A stretch of 64,000 bases of DNA, taken from the NCBI GenBank assembly GCA_045106955.1, contig JBGCFO010000001.1, positions 1 to 64,000 of the forward strand. The letters are read 5' to 3'. Numbering within the stretch: the stretch's first letter is position 1; every line of letters begins with the position of its first letter. Origin of the DNA: JBGCFO01 sp045106955 (GTDB lineage Bacteria; Pseudomonadota; Alphaproteobacteria; Rickettsiales; Rickettsiaceae). The translations under genes were made by a program, and so were the position numbers. Under the pieces are notes generated by a model. That model had not been told where the DNA came from. It saw only the letters and a list, made by a program, of their open reading frames with translations, and made no database searches. Below, piece after piece: positions 11,592 to 21,500 of this stretch.

Positions 11592-13253
11592 ATGTTTAAA
11601 GATTTACAATTATTCAAGTTTTTGTCGCAATTTGTTAATGAAATTAGCCCAAGGAGGCTTGCATTAACAGGTGTTAGCGTAGCGTGTGTTGTTTTGGTTT
11701 TATCCTTGTATATATCGTATTTTTTAAAGAAAGATATGGTTGTACTGTATTCGGATTTAGATAATGAAAGCAGTAATGCGGTTATTACTGAGCTTGAAAA
11801 ACAAGGTGTTGCGTATGAAGTTTTAGCTGGTGGAAGTATAATTAAGGTTCCAGAGTCTAGAGTGGTAAAATTACGTGTAAGCCTTGCTCAATCAGATGCA
11901 ATTAGCAAAGGTTCTTTGATAGGATACGAAATTTTTGATCAAGAAGATAGTATTAGTACTACTAGTTTTTCTCAGAATATCAAGATGATTAGAGCTTTAG
12001 AAGGTGAATTGAGCAATACTATTAGCGGATTTAATCAAATAGATAGCGCTAGAGTTCATCTAGTATTACCTCAAAAAGAAATTTTTTCTAAAGATAAAGC
12101 TGATCCTCGTGCGTCAATAGTATTAAAATTAAAGCAGAACAAAACTTTAAGCAAATCTGAAGTAGATGCAATCGGACATCTTGTACTTACATCAGTACCT
12201 GGATTAGATATAAAAAATATTACAATAGTTGATATTAAAGGCAAGCCTTTTAAATTAGGTTTAAATGATGATTCAGATGAGTTAACTAGCTTGCAAAATG
12301 ATGAATATCGTCTTGCTTATGAACAGCGGACAAAACAAACAATAGAAGATTTACTGTCGATTTCTTTAGGTTATGGCAAGGTTGTGGCCCAGGTATCAGC
12401 AGAAATGAATTTCGATAAAATAGTGTCTAGTTCAGAGATATATGATCCTGATAGCGCTGTAGCAAGATCAGTTCAGTCTGTAGATGAAAAGGAAGTAACT
12501 CCAGTCAGGAATGAAGACAATTCTGACATGTCTGTTGCCAATAATATACCAAGTGGAATGGCATCAAATGGTCAAAATCCAAATTTTTCTATTATTGAGA
12601 AAAGTGATCAGGTTACAAATTATGAAATTTCTAAGACGATAAAGAATTACATTAGTGATTCAAACAATGTAATAAGACTATCTATTGGTATTATGGTAGA
12701 TGGAATGTATAAATTGAATGAGGAGACTGGTGTTAATGAATATATTCCAAGATCTAAAGAGGAATTAGATAGAATTGCAAATTTAGTTAAAGTTGCAGTT
12801 GGATTTAGCGAAGAGCGTAATGATCAAATTGATGTAGTGAGCATGCCATTTGTGATTAATGATAGCTTTGAAGATGAATCTAGAGATAATATTGTTGATT
12901 GGCTTAAGGAAGAATTACCAAATTTACTGCAAACAGTTGTTCTTGGTATCATTGTCGTTTTAATAATAATTACCGTTATTAGACCGATTGCTCTTAAGGC
13001 TTTTGAACATAAGAAATATTCAGGTTCCCAATCAAAATTAGACACTGATCTTGCTAATCAATTGTCACCAGAGTTTAGAGCGAGTGCCGGATCTTTGGGC
13101 GCGCAGGATCATATTTTATTTGATAGGAATAATGACTCAGAGAAAATTCATGAACAGGCAAGGCATTATAGTAATAAGCTAAATGATTTGGTATTAGTTA
13201 ATCCTGAAAATGTTTTAAATATATTGCGTCAATGGCTAAATGAAGGAAAATAA
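11592..13253 (+). CDS. fliF: Flagellar MS-ring protein FliF
   Basis: FliF forms the membrane ring that founds the flagellar basal body. The 553-residue protein has a first membrane segment at about 22-45 and ring-building motifs: VVLYSDLD, KLRVSLAQ, FSQNIKMIRALEGELSNTI and ARVHLVLPQKEIFSKD. The second membrane segment lies at about 445-467. The cytoplasmic C-terminus (to RQWLNEGK) matches the FliG-binding segment. Length and order match full-length FliF. It opens a fliF-fliG-fliH-fliN operon of the alphaproteobacterial type. The stop codon overlaps the fliG start by one base. No Sec signal is present, as expected. Confidence 0.96.
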   Translation: MFKDLQLFKFLSQFVNEISPRRLALTGVSVACVVLVLSLYISYFLKKDMVVLYSDLDNESSNAVITELEKQGVAYEVLAGGSIIKVPESRVVKLRVSLAQSDAISKGSLIGYEIFDQEDSISTTSFSQNIKMIRALEGELSNTISGFNQIDSARVHLVLPQKEIFSKDKADPRASIVLKLKQNKTLSKSEVDAIGHLVLTSVPGLDIKNITIVDIKGKPFKLGLNDDSDELTSLQNDEYRLAYEQRTKQTIEDLLSISLGYGKVVAQVSAEMNFDKIVSSSEIYDPDSAVARSVQSVDEKEVTPVRNEDNSDMSVANNIPSGMASNGQNPNFSIIEKSDQVTNYEISKTIKNYISDSNNVIRLSIGIMVDGMYKLNEETGVNEYIPRSKEELDRIANLVKVAVGFSEERNDQIDVVSMPFVINDSFEDESRDNIVDWLKEELPNLLQTVVLGIIVVLIIITVIRPIALKAFEHKKYSGSQSKLDTDLANQLSPEFRASAGSLGAQDHILFDRNNDSEKIHEQARHYSNKLNDLVLVNPENVLNILRQWLNEGK

Positions 13254-14281
13254 TGAAAGATTATATAAAAATGAATGAAAAAAGCATAGATACATTGACC
13301 GGTGCACAACGAGTGGCGATTGTGTTGTTAACAATGTCTAAAGATAATGCAAGTAAGATATTTTCTATGATGTCAGAAGAAGAAATAAAAGAAGTATCTT
13401 ATGTTATGTCAAGCTTAGGAAAAGTTGACTTAAAAATAGTTGATGACATCATGACCCAATTAAACGATGAATTAAATGATAAAGTTGCTTTTATGGGTAA
13501 TATTTACAATACAGAGCAATTGTTAAAAGAGTTCTTAGATGATGATTTAGTTCAAGCTGTCATGGAAGATATTAAAGGCCCTCATGGTAAAAATACTTGG
13601 GAAAAATTAAACAATGTTAATGACGATGTGCTATCATCTTATATTCGTAACGAGTATCCTCAGACATCCGCTGTTATATTTTCTCAGTTGCCTCCAGCTC
13701 ATGCAGCTCGCATCCTTAATCAATTACCAGAGGGTCTAGCCTTTGACATCATTACTAGGATTTTAAATATAGGCAACGTTAAGGGCAATGTACTTAAGAG
13801 TATAGAAAAAGTCATTCGCAGTGAATTTATTAGTAGTTTTGGCAAAACTTCTAAGCTTGATAGTTATGAAATGGTAGCAGAAATCTTTAACAGCTTAGCT
13901 AGAAGTAATGAAGGTAAGTTTATGTCTATGCTTGAATCAGAAATGCCAGACGCTGCATCAAAAGTGAAAGATTTAATGTTTACGTTTGATGATATTGTCA
14001 AAATTGATTCTCATGGAATTCAGAAAATATTGCGCAATATTGATAAATCAAGGGTCACACTTGCTTTAAAAGGTTCAAGCGAAGAATTGCAAAAAGTTAT
14101 ATTTTCTTCTATGTCGCAAAGGGCAGCAAAAATCATTCAAGAAGATATAGTTTTAATGGGATCTGTTAGAGTTAAGGATGTTGATTCAGCGCGTACTGAG
14201 ATTATCAACGTTGCTAAAAAATTAATTCAAGATGGCGAGATTGATCTCATCTTAGATGACCAAGGAGAGTTTGTAACTTAA
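13253..14281 (+). CDS. fliG: Flagellar motor switch protein FliG
   Basis: FliG links the MS-ring to the C-ring and interacts with the stator to make torque. The 342 residues show the N-terminal domain (LTGAQRVAIVLLTMSKDNASKIFSMMS), a middle domain with FSQLPPAHAARILNQLP (the EHPQ-like region) and a C-terminal domain. That domain contains FDDIVKIDSHGIQKILRNID and LALKGSSEELQKVIFSSMSQRAA, ending in GEIDLI. This is the full family length. The ATG overlaps the fliF stop (TAATG), with GAAGG as ribosome site, so translation is coupled. Confidence 0.96.
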   Translation: MKDYIKMNEKSIDTLTGAQRVAIVLLTMSKDNASKIFSMMSEEEIKEVSYVMSSLGKVDLKIVDDIMTQLNDELNDKVAFMGNIYNTEQLLKEFLDDDLVQAVMEDIKGPHGKNTWEKLNNVNDDVLSSYIRNEYPQTSAVIFSQLPPAHAARILNQLPEGLAFDIITRILNIGNVKGNVLKSIEKVIRSEFISSFGKTSKLDSYEMVAEIFNSLARSNEGKFMSMLESEMPDAASKVKDLMFTFDDIVKIDSHGIQKILRNIDKSRVTLALKGSSEELQKVIFSSMSQRAAKIIQEDIVLMGSVRVKDVDSARTEIINVAKKLIQDGEIDLILDDQGEFVT

Positions 14282-14292
14282 GTCTATATAAT

Positions 14293-15054
14293 ATGCAAAA
14301 ATATAAACAATTTGTTTTTAAAGAATTTTCAAAAGACGCAGTTGTCAAAAGCGTATTGGGTTCGATTGACACTGCTCAAAATAGTGCGATCAATGATATT
14401 GTGTTTGATCATTTTAGTAAAATAATCAATACAGATGATCACGACAAGTCTAATGTTAGCCTTGTAAATGATGACAATGATGTAAAGAGTGACAATAACA
14501 GCGCTCCTGTGCCAGCTTTTGTTGACCTTGAAAATGTCAAAAATGATGCTTATAATGATGGTTATAAAGATGCGGAAGAGGAGTATAAAAAGCAAATAGA
14601 TACATTAGAAACCGAACTTAAATCCAACAAACATTTTGTAGATAATATTCAAGAGCATTTACTATCTCTTGATATCAAAGATGGTTTTGATAAGTATGTA
14701 GATGATTTTTCTGCAAATTTGCTTGTTCAAATAGCTAAACAATTGCATCTAGTACTACCATTTAATTTTGAATCATTGTTAAAACAAGATTTTCTTGAAC
14801 TTCTAAGAAAGTACTACAAACAGAGCATGGTAAAAATTTTTGTGAATCCGTCTAAAATGGATTTATGCAGCAAAATTTTAGAGTCAGCAAATCTACCAGA
14901 AACCATGCGAGATAAATACCAAATATTAGACGATAGTGATTTATCGCAAAATGATTGCAGAATCGAATATGCTGACACTAGATTAGAATACAATCAAGAT
15001 GAGCTTAGTTCAGAGGTCAATAAGATCTTAGATCAACTCAAAAAGAATAAATAA
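14293..15054 (+). CDS. fliH: FliH-like flagellar export ATPase regulator
   Basis: A 253-residue acidic protein lies between fliG and fliN, where alphaproteobacteria carry fliH (flbE in Caulobacter). It starts with a short region reading KYKQFVFKEFSKDA, has a long charged middle with coiled-coil character (around 90-120), and ends with a FliH/YscL-like domain that includes FSANLLVQIAKQLHLV and KIFVNPSKMDLC. FliH-family proteins bind and restrain the FliI ATPase and dock on the C-ring via FliN. Similarity is weak, as is usual for FliH, so position carries much of the assignment. FliI is not in the window. Confidence 0.75.
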   Translation: MQKYKQFVFKEFSKDAVVKSVLGSIDTAQNSAINDIVFDHFSKIINTDDHDKSNVSLVNDDNDVKSDNNSAPVPAFVDLENVKNDAYNDGYKDAEEEYKKQIDTLETELKSNKHFVDNIQEHLLSLDIKDGFDKYVDDFSANLLVQIAKQLHLVLPFNFESLLKQDFLELLRKYYKQSMVKIFVNPSKMDLCSKILESANLPETMRDKYQILDDSDLSQNDCRIEYADTRLEYNQDELSSEVNKILDQLKKNK

Positions 15055-15093
15055 TAATAACGCAAATAATTAATTCTAAGAAGGAGTAAATAA

Positions 15094-15375
15094 ATGACAC
15101 AAGATAATAGCAAAAAAGAAGAAAATAACAATTTTGATTTAACTCTTGAGGCTTTGTATGAAGTGCCAGTACAGCTTTCAGTTGTGCTTGGCAGATCTAC
15201 CATGAAATTAAACGAAATACTCTCTTTAAGACGAGGTGCAGTTGTAGAGCTTGATAAGAATGTTGGTGAACCAGCTGAAGTCTTTGTCAATAATCAATTA
15301 GTCGCTAAAGGTGAAATTGTAGTAGTAGATAAGAAAATTGGCATTACATTAACTGAAGTGCTTAAACCATCTTAA
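15094..15375 (+). CDS. fliN: Flagellar motor switch protein FliN
   Basis: This 93-residue protein consists almost entirely of the FliN/SpoA domain. It has LEALYEVPVQLSVVLGRSTMKLNEILSL, the GAVVELDK turn, PAEVFVNNQLVAKGEIVVVD and a C-terminal IGITLTEV. FliN forms the lower part of the C-ring with FliM and helps dock FliH. AAGGAG precedes the ATG. It closes the four-gene flagellar operon. FliM is absent here and must lie elsewhere if the switch is complete. Confidence 0.95.
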   Translation: MTQDNSKKEENNNFDLTLEALYEVPVQLSVVLGRSTMKLNEILSLRRGAVVELDKNVGEPAEVFVNNQLVAKGEIVVVDKKIGITLTEVLKPS

Positions 15376-15423
15376 AAATAATCAACAATTTTTAAGTCTT
15401 AATTGATTTGTCATCATCAACAA

Positions 15424-15450
15424 GCATGACCGGCAAAGGTTTTGTCATGC
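15424..15450. repeat. Inverted repeat after fliN
   Basis: GCATGAC (15424-15430) and GTCATGC (15444-15450) form a seven-base perfect stem with a 13-base loop, 49 bases after the fliN stop. No T-tract follows, so it is not a textbook terminator. It may stabilise or process the flagellar mRNA 3' end. Confidence 0.45.
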
Positions 15451-15569
15451 AATAAATGTAGTAATAAGAAATTACCATAAACCTTCTTACTTACTCTGCT
15501 AACAACCCAGTATCTTTTATAATATAATGAAAATCTAGCTAAGGAATAGCTCAAAATGAAGGGTTTTCT

Positions 15570-15644
15570 TGGCTGGGGCGGATGGATTCGAACCATCGCA
15601 TGACGATACCAAAAACCGTTGCCTTACCGCTTGGCTACGCCCCA
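15570..15644 (-). tRNA. tRNA-Gln (anticodon TTG)
   Basis: On the minus strand the 75-base gene folds as a cloverleaf. The acceptor TGGGGCG pairs with CGCCCCA. The anticodon loop TTTTGGT carries TTG, and the T arm contains GGTTCGAATCC. The 3' CCA is encoded. It lies between fliN and SURF1 with its own upstream promoter-like sequence. Confidence 0.95.
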
Positions 15645-15666
15645 ATGTAAATATTACACAAAACGA

Positions 15667-15695
15667 ATAATACAATGCTATACAAAATAATTCAA
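15667..15695 (-). promoter_or_regulatory. Putative promoter of tRNA-Gln
   Basis: On the minus strand, TTGAAT (15695-15690) is followed after exactly 17 bases by TATTAT (15672-15667). Transcription would start near 15660, about 16 bases before the mature tRNA 5' end. Spacing and position support it. Confidence 0.6.
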
Positions 15696-15710
15696 GTGGC
15701 TAAATGCTGT

Positions 15711-16439
15711 TTAATTATTTTTTGTAAAATAGTTTATAAAAAACATCACGATTAATATCAGCGCTAAAGAAAACCAAATACACGCATAAATAAAATGATT
15801 ATTAGTTATACAGCACAAAGAATCTAATGATGTTTCTTGTAATAAATCATTATTTTTCAATATATTGTTATCATCCAATTCCATGAGATAGGTACCAACT
15901 AAATCAATACCAAGATATTGAGACATTTTTGGTAAATCTATAAAAAACCACAAATTATTATTAACATCATTACCAGGAGTTAAGAAATTGTATGTCTCAG
16001 TCGGTAGTAATACCCCAGTCAATTCTACATATTTATTGTCAACATTATGATTATAAAATTTATCTATATTTGCTTTATTTCTCAAATTAAAACTTCCTCT
16101 CAATACAATAATCACATTCCCATCTTTCATTTGAAATGGAGATAATAAGTGATATTGGAATTTTTTATTCGATAATTTACTCGAGTACAGATAGATACTT
16201 TTATGCGGAATAAATTTACCGCCAATTTTCACTTTAGAATATTTCATTTTCAAGAAATCATCTCGATCTTTTATAAGATTTGTATGTAGATTGATACTAT
16301 TTTTTACAGCTGCGCGCGCATCAAGTTTTTGATAATATCTAGAAACTTGCCACAAACCCAATCCAATCAAAAATATAACAGCTAAAATATTCAAAATTAT
16401 CCCGGTATATTTTTTTTGCATTCTTGCGCTATTAATCAT
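15711..16439 (-). CDS. SURF1-family cytochrome oxidase assembly protein
   Basis: SURF1 (Shy1) assists heme a insertion into cytochrome c oxidase subunit I. The 242-residue protein has the family layout: an N-terminal membrane helix (about 11-30, ending GLGLWQVSRYYQK), a periplasmic domain and a C-terminal helix (about 216-236). The GLWQxxR sequence, FIPHKSIYLY, YHLLSPF and the NNLWFFIDLP pattern are characteristic. The length is normal. The first ATG (16439) is used; a second Met at residue 7 is possible. The oxidase genes themselves are not in the window. Confidence 0.9.
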   Translation of the reverse strand: MINSARMQKKYTGIILNILAVIFLIGLGLWQVSRYYQKLDARAAVKNSINLHTNLIKDRDDFLKMKYSKVKIGGKFIPHKSIYLYSSKLSNKKFQYHLLSPFQMKDGNVIIVLRGSFNLRNKANIDKFYNHNVDNKYVELTGVLLPTETYNFLTPGNDVNNNLWFFIDLPKMSQYLGIDLVGTYLMELDDNNILKNNDLLQETSLDSLCCITNNHFIYACIWFSLALILIVMFFINYFTKNN

Positions 16440-16554
16440 TGAATCAATTTATATTTTAAATCATTTGTTTTCCTAGTCATTATTGATAAAAATTAGACTC
16501 AGTCAAGAGATTATGATAACATTATTATCAGAATGTAAAGTATAGTTGTAGATA

Positions 16555-17796
16555 ATGTTTAATTCGCGCTATTTGTTGCCCTTGGTTTTATCTTGTGTAA
16601 TTATTGCATGTATGTACTTATCAGCTAGATCTTTAATAAATTATGATCAAAACCTTCATTCTCAGCCTAATATTATAGCAAAAAATTCTCAGGAGTTTTT
16701 TAGTAGCATTAACTCTAATATAAAGCCAGTCATCAACATTAATCAAGATGGTCATAATAATGACATTAAAGTTCCTGATGCATCATCTCAATTCATCAAA
16801 TTAGAGGATAACGATCATTATCAATATAACCAGAGCAGCTCATCTAACAACGTTATTATAAATAATATCGATCAAAATACAGATTTAAATTCTATAAATA
16901 ACAAGAATCAAGCTGAGCTTTGCCCAAGTTCTAACACAATGCACAAGGAGCTGGTGAAGTTAAACGCCGTTATAGATTCAAACCTAGTTTCAGCGCTAAA
17001 ATCATTAGGAGTGCCATATAATTCTATTATGTTATTAGTGAATTCATACAGTGGTAATGTTAATTTTTATAGCCAAGTAAAGAAAGGCGACACAATTTCA
17101 ATAGTGTTAGAGAAATTTATAGATAGCAACAATAATTTTTCTCATTACGGCAAAGTAATGTATTCCTCTTTAAATTTATCCGGTAAATCTTACGATTTAT
17201 ACAATTACAATACCGATCACAACACAAAAGATCAAAATTCAAAAAATAATAATTTCTTTTTACCAGATGGCGTGAGTGTTGAAGCTGCCAAAGTTCTAAC
17301 GCTACCATTAAAAACAATTCTAGTTACATCGAGATACGGCAAAAGAAAGCATCCAATTTTAGGATATGTCAAGATGCATCGAGGCGTAGACTTAGCAGCC
17401 CCTGCTGGAACTCCAATATATTCATCTGGCTATGGCAAAGTCATTTTCAAAGGATGCAAATCTGGCTTTGGTAATTTTGTACAAATTCAGCACGCCAACA
17501 ATACCATCACATCATACGCGCACGCTAGCAAATTCGCTAGGGATTTGCATGTTGGAAAATACGTTAAACAAGGAGAGGTAATTGCCTATGTTGGAAGTAC
17601 CGGAAGGGCAACAGCTCCTCATGTGCATTTTGAGGTATCAATCAATGGTAAAACTATTGATCCACTTTCCATTAAATTCATTCCAAAACAAAAATTACAA
17701 GGCCAACAATTAGCAAAATTTGTAAAATTCAAAGAAGAAATCAAGAATCTTTCAGATAAGAAATTGCCAAGCAATAATCAAGGTTCAAGATCTTAA
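16555..17796 (+). CDS. M23-family peptidoglycan endopeptidase, membrane-anchored
   Basis: The 413-residue protein has one N-terminal membrane helix (about 7-24) and a long Asn/Ser-rich periplasmic linker (about 30-130). A LysM/OapA-like central region contains YSQVKKGDTISIVLEKF. A C-terminal lysostaphin-type M23 domain (about 260-370) follows. The zinc site is complete: HRGVD places His275 and Asp279, and HVHFEV places His356 and His358. Such enzymes cut stem-peptide crosslinks, usually during envelope growth or division, so this organism probably retains some peptidoglycan. It lies upstream of lspA with a gap of about 40 bases, possibly cotranscribed. Confidence 0.92.
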   Translation: MFNSRYLLPLVLSCVIIACMYLSARSLINYDQNLHSQPNIIAKNSQEFFSSINSNIKPVININQDGHNNDIKVPDASSQFIKLEDNDHYQYNQSSSSNNVIINNIDQNTDLNSINNKNQAELCPSSNTMHKELVKLNAVIDSNLVSALKSLGVPYNSIMLLVNSYSGNVNFYSQVKKGDTISIVLEKFIDSNNNFSHYGKVMYSSLNLSGKSYDLYNYNTDHNTKDQNSKNNNFFLPDGVSVEAAKVLTLPLKTILVTSRYGKRKHPILGYVKMHRGVDLAAPAGTPIYSSGYGKVIFKGCKSGFGNFVQIQHANNTITSYAHASKFARDLHVGKYVKQGEVIAYVGSTGRATAPHVHFEVSINGKTIDPLSIKFIPKQKLQGQQLAKFVKFKEEIKNLSDKKLPSNNQGSRS

Positions 17797-17837
17797 GATC
17801 ATATATTACACTTAAAACAAATCAATATCTTATTTAA

Positions 17838-18311
17838 ATGAAATCCTTATTTTTATACAATATTTTCTTTATCATTATCGCTATACTATTAGATCAATTT
17901 ACAAAATCATACATAATCTCATACCTAAATTTTCTTGGTCGTAATAATTTAGAGATTAATTCATTTTTAGATATAGTGTATATTTGGAATTACGGCGTAA
18001 GTTTTGGAATTTTGACCGATTACCAAAATATCAATTATATATTATTACCCCTCAATTCAGTAATAGTGATTTATATATTATATTTATCTTACAAAGCTTC
18101 TTACTTTTTGGAAATGCAAGGATATGCGCTAATATTAGGTGGCGCAATAAGCAATATTCTTGATCGTGTATTAAGAGGGGCTGTGTTTGATTTTATTTAT
18201 TTTCATTATAATGATTATGGCTTTCCTGCCTTTAATATAGCTGATAGTTGTATTTTTATTGGAATTATGTGCTTATTTTACCACGCCCTGATTTTAAAAT
18301 CATATAAATAA
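17838..18311 (+). CDS. lspA: Lipoprotein signal peptidase II
   Basis: LspA cleaves prolipoproteins before the lipidated Cys. The 157-residue polytopic protein shows the conserved LDQFTKSYI near the N-terminus, NYGVSFGIL, GGAISNILDRV with catalytic Asp109, and FNIADS with catalytic Asp136. Four membrane helices and length fit the family. Likely substrates in this window include the VirB6-like and amino-acid-binding lipoproteins. Confidence 0.95.
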   Translation: MKSLFLYNIFFIIIAILLDQFTKSYIISYLNFLGRNNLEINSFLDIVYIWNYGVSFGILTDYQNINYILLPLNSVIVIYILYLSYKASYFLEMQGYALILGGAISNILDRVLRGAVFDFIYFHYNDYGFPAFNIADSCIFIGIMCLFYHALILKSYK

Positions 18312-18544
18312 TCATGTATAAAACAATAATTATGTATATTATATTTCCTAAATCACAGGAAAGTGTAAACTGGTATAAACACATCAGTATTATATCTTTA
18401 CAATATTTGACAATTCATGTACACTATTAATTAATTGACTATGACTCTGCAATGGTGTTTTCTTATATGTAGAGCGTTCATTCTTTTTTAAGATGCGCAG
18501 TCAGCTTAATTGTTTAATTCAAATGTGTTATAAGTACGAATGTT

Positions 18545-21500
18545 ATGAAATTCAAAACAAACAATAAATCTACAATTCAGGATGAATTTGCAAACAAAAC
18601 ATTGCTACAAAATTCATCATCTATTTTTACTAGCGTGGCTAACTTTCCAAAATTTAAATCTTTGTTGCTTGCCGGTGTTGCAACTATGGCAATTGGTTTT
18701 GCAGGCAATGTGTCAGCGGATACTCTTGATATCGCAGGTCATGGAGCAGACTTAAGTTTAGCTGCTGGTGCTAGTGGGCTTACTAACGCTGGTGTTGCTG
18801 TTTCATTTCAAGACAAGGATAGCCTTGTTGTTAACGCTAATACTACCATTGACACTGGAGGAAATATTGGCTCTGGTGGCATTGCCCCTGGCCTAGGTAC
18901 TGCGACCATTGCATCACTTGATATGAATGGTAATGACGTAACGTTGGAAGTGCAAGATAATGTGATAATAAGCAATTTGATTGATAACGGAGGCGGAGGC
19001 CATGATTTCACTCTTGCTTTTAAAAGGGATGATAATAATTCTAATACTGTGGTTTTTACAGATGTTGTAAATGACGTAATAAATGATTTTATAATTACAA
19101 GTGGTATTGGTGCAAATGGCCAGGATATTGAATCAAAAGTGCGGTTTGATGGCAATATCAAGGTTACTAATGATTTTAAAGTTGAAAACATAGCAGGAGA
19201 TGCTAATGCTCTAAATAATGGTGGAAATGCTAAATTCACTTCAGAATATCAAGCTTTAGAAGCTGACAGCATAAAAATCTCAGCTATTGGCGGTACTGGA
19301 AGTGATAATGTTGGTCCTGGTGGTGGTGTTGGTGGTAATCTTGCGATAAAAGATACATTCCAAGGAGCAGTAAAAACTACAAAGAACATAGAAATTTCAG
19401 CTACTGGCGGTACTGGCGGTGCTGGCGGATTTGCAGTGGCCGGCAAAGATGGCGGTGCTGGCGGTAATGTTAATTTGGAGCAAAGATTTGAAGATGAACT
19501 TCAAGCAGAAAATGGTTTAAATATCTCAGTTATTGGAGGTGCTGGCGGTGCTGGCGGAGGTTTATCCAAAGATGGCGGTGGGGGTAAGGCTGTTGCTACC
19601 GTTGATTTTCAAGGTAATGTAAATGTTAGTGGTAATAATTTTGCTATCAAGGCTAATCTTGGTACTCAGAATGGAGCTTTGCAAAAAGCTGATGCTGATC
19701 TTAATGTAATATTTGGGGGAGGTGAGGTGAATGTTGATGGTCAACAAATTGATCTGAATAATTCTACAGCCACACTTAAGTTGACTGTTGATTCAGAAGC
19801 TTTTAAAGCTGAAGATTATAATCTTAATAACAAGACTATTTTCAAATCTATCAATGCTAATGGTATTTTTGTTAACGCTACTGGGAAGAATAATGCATTA
19901 GTTGTAAATACTAATGCGCAATTTGATGAAGGTGGCAAGTTTTCTGTATTGTCTATTCCAACTATTGAGATTAATGACGCAAATTATAATGGAGTCGCTC
20001 ATGGAGCGATTATGGAAGTTGGTCCATCGGATACAGGTATAAATGCTGATGTGAATGTAGCAGGTGCTGTGACCTTGAATAATGCAGATTCAACGTTGAA
20101 ATTCAATATGAATTTAAATGCAGGCAATAAAGAAATTCAATTCGGAAAAAATGTTACCTCTGCTAATAATAGCTATGGTATATTAGATTTTAATATAGCA
20201 AATGGTCTCAATGCATTAACTATTACAAATGATAAAGTTGCTCTCGTATTAGGTGATACCAAGAGTTTAAATGAATTGAGATTTACCGGTAATAATATTG
20301 CTAATAAATTTACGGTTTTTAATCAATCAACGGCCAATGATTTGACAATTAATCTTAATTCAATCATTATCGATACTCTTGGCACAGTGACTTTTCAAGA
20401 TTCTAATAATGCCAATGTTCCTGCTGGTCTTTTATTAAATACAGAAGGTGGTGCTGGTTCTAGAATTGAATTTGGTGAGAATGCTAGTAATGGTTCAACG
20501 ATATTAGAATTCAACTTGAATGATAATGTTGCTGCTGTGAATCTTAAATTTGAAGATTTAATTGGCAGTGAAAAAGCGCAAAAAATCATCATTGGCGGAG
20601 ATAAAACCACTGGTAATAATGGTATAAAGTTATCATTTGAATCAAATGGCAAGAAAGAAATTACATTAGATAATAATTGGCATTTTAATGCTACTGGTGC
20701 AAGTCCTGATGTTTTGAATTTTTCTACTAATGCTAACGCTGCTGGTGATGCTCAATTAAATTTAACACTTACAGGTGATTTGGATGCAAATGCTCCTGCT
20801 GCTGGTGCTGCTAATCCGAGTTTAAGTCTTTCTTCAAATGCATTTGTGGCAAATAATGCAACAATAAACATTAGATCTGATGTTAATGGCACAGTTCGCA
20901 CAATAGGAAATGTTTTACAATGGAAAGAAATTAACTTTAATCTAGATTACCTTGCTCTAGCTGCCGTCCGTTCATCATTAATTGATGTTTCATCGGACAT
21001 TGAATTTGGCAATCAACCGATTAATATCACAGGAGGAGCTACGAATGCATTTGATGGGATGGCTATTTTCCGAAATCGCACTATTTTAGAAAATAATAAA
21101 CAACTTACTATTACTTCTAATAATGCTAATGATGTGACTGTTTATATGCGTATTAAGCAAAATGCTGCTGATGGCTCAGTGAAAATCAATAACAATAATA
21201 CTACTGACATTGCTTTTGCAACTCAAGAGTCTAATTTGATACTATCTCCATATGATGGTGATGGAGTTGCAGGTAATGCTAATCACACTGAATATAAATT
21301 AATGAATAATTTTGATCCTGGTAACCCAAATTTAGCCCAATTGAAGTTAGTTGCAACTGAGAAAAATGTTAAACTTGATATGAATGGCTATAGCTTAGGC
21401 ATGAATGCCGCTAATAAATTAAATAGTTTTGATGTTTCTGGAGATGGAATAGGAGCGGATAAAGGACAAGTAATTTTAGGCGGCGCAGACGGCAATGCCA

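Noticed and set aside
18407..18435. TTGACA followed by ATTAAT as promoter of the autotransporter gene
   Set aside because: The -35 is perfect but the -10 is poor and other candidates are equally weak, so I could not choose one.
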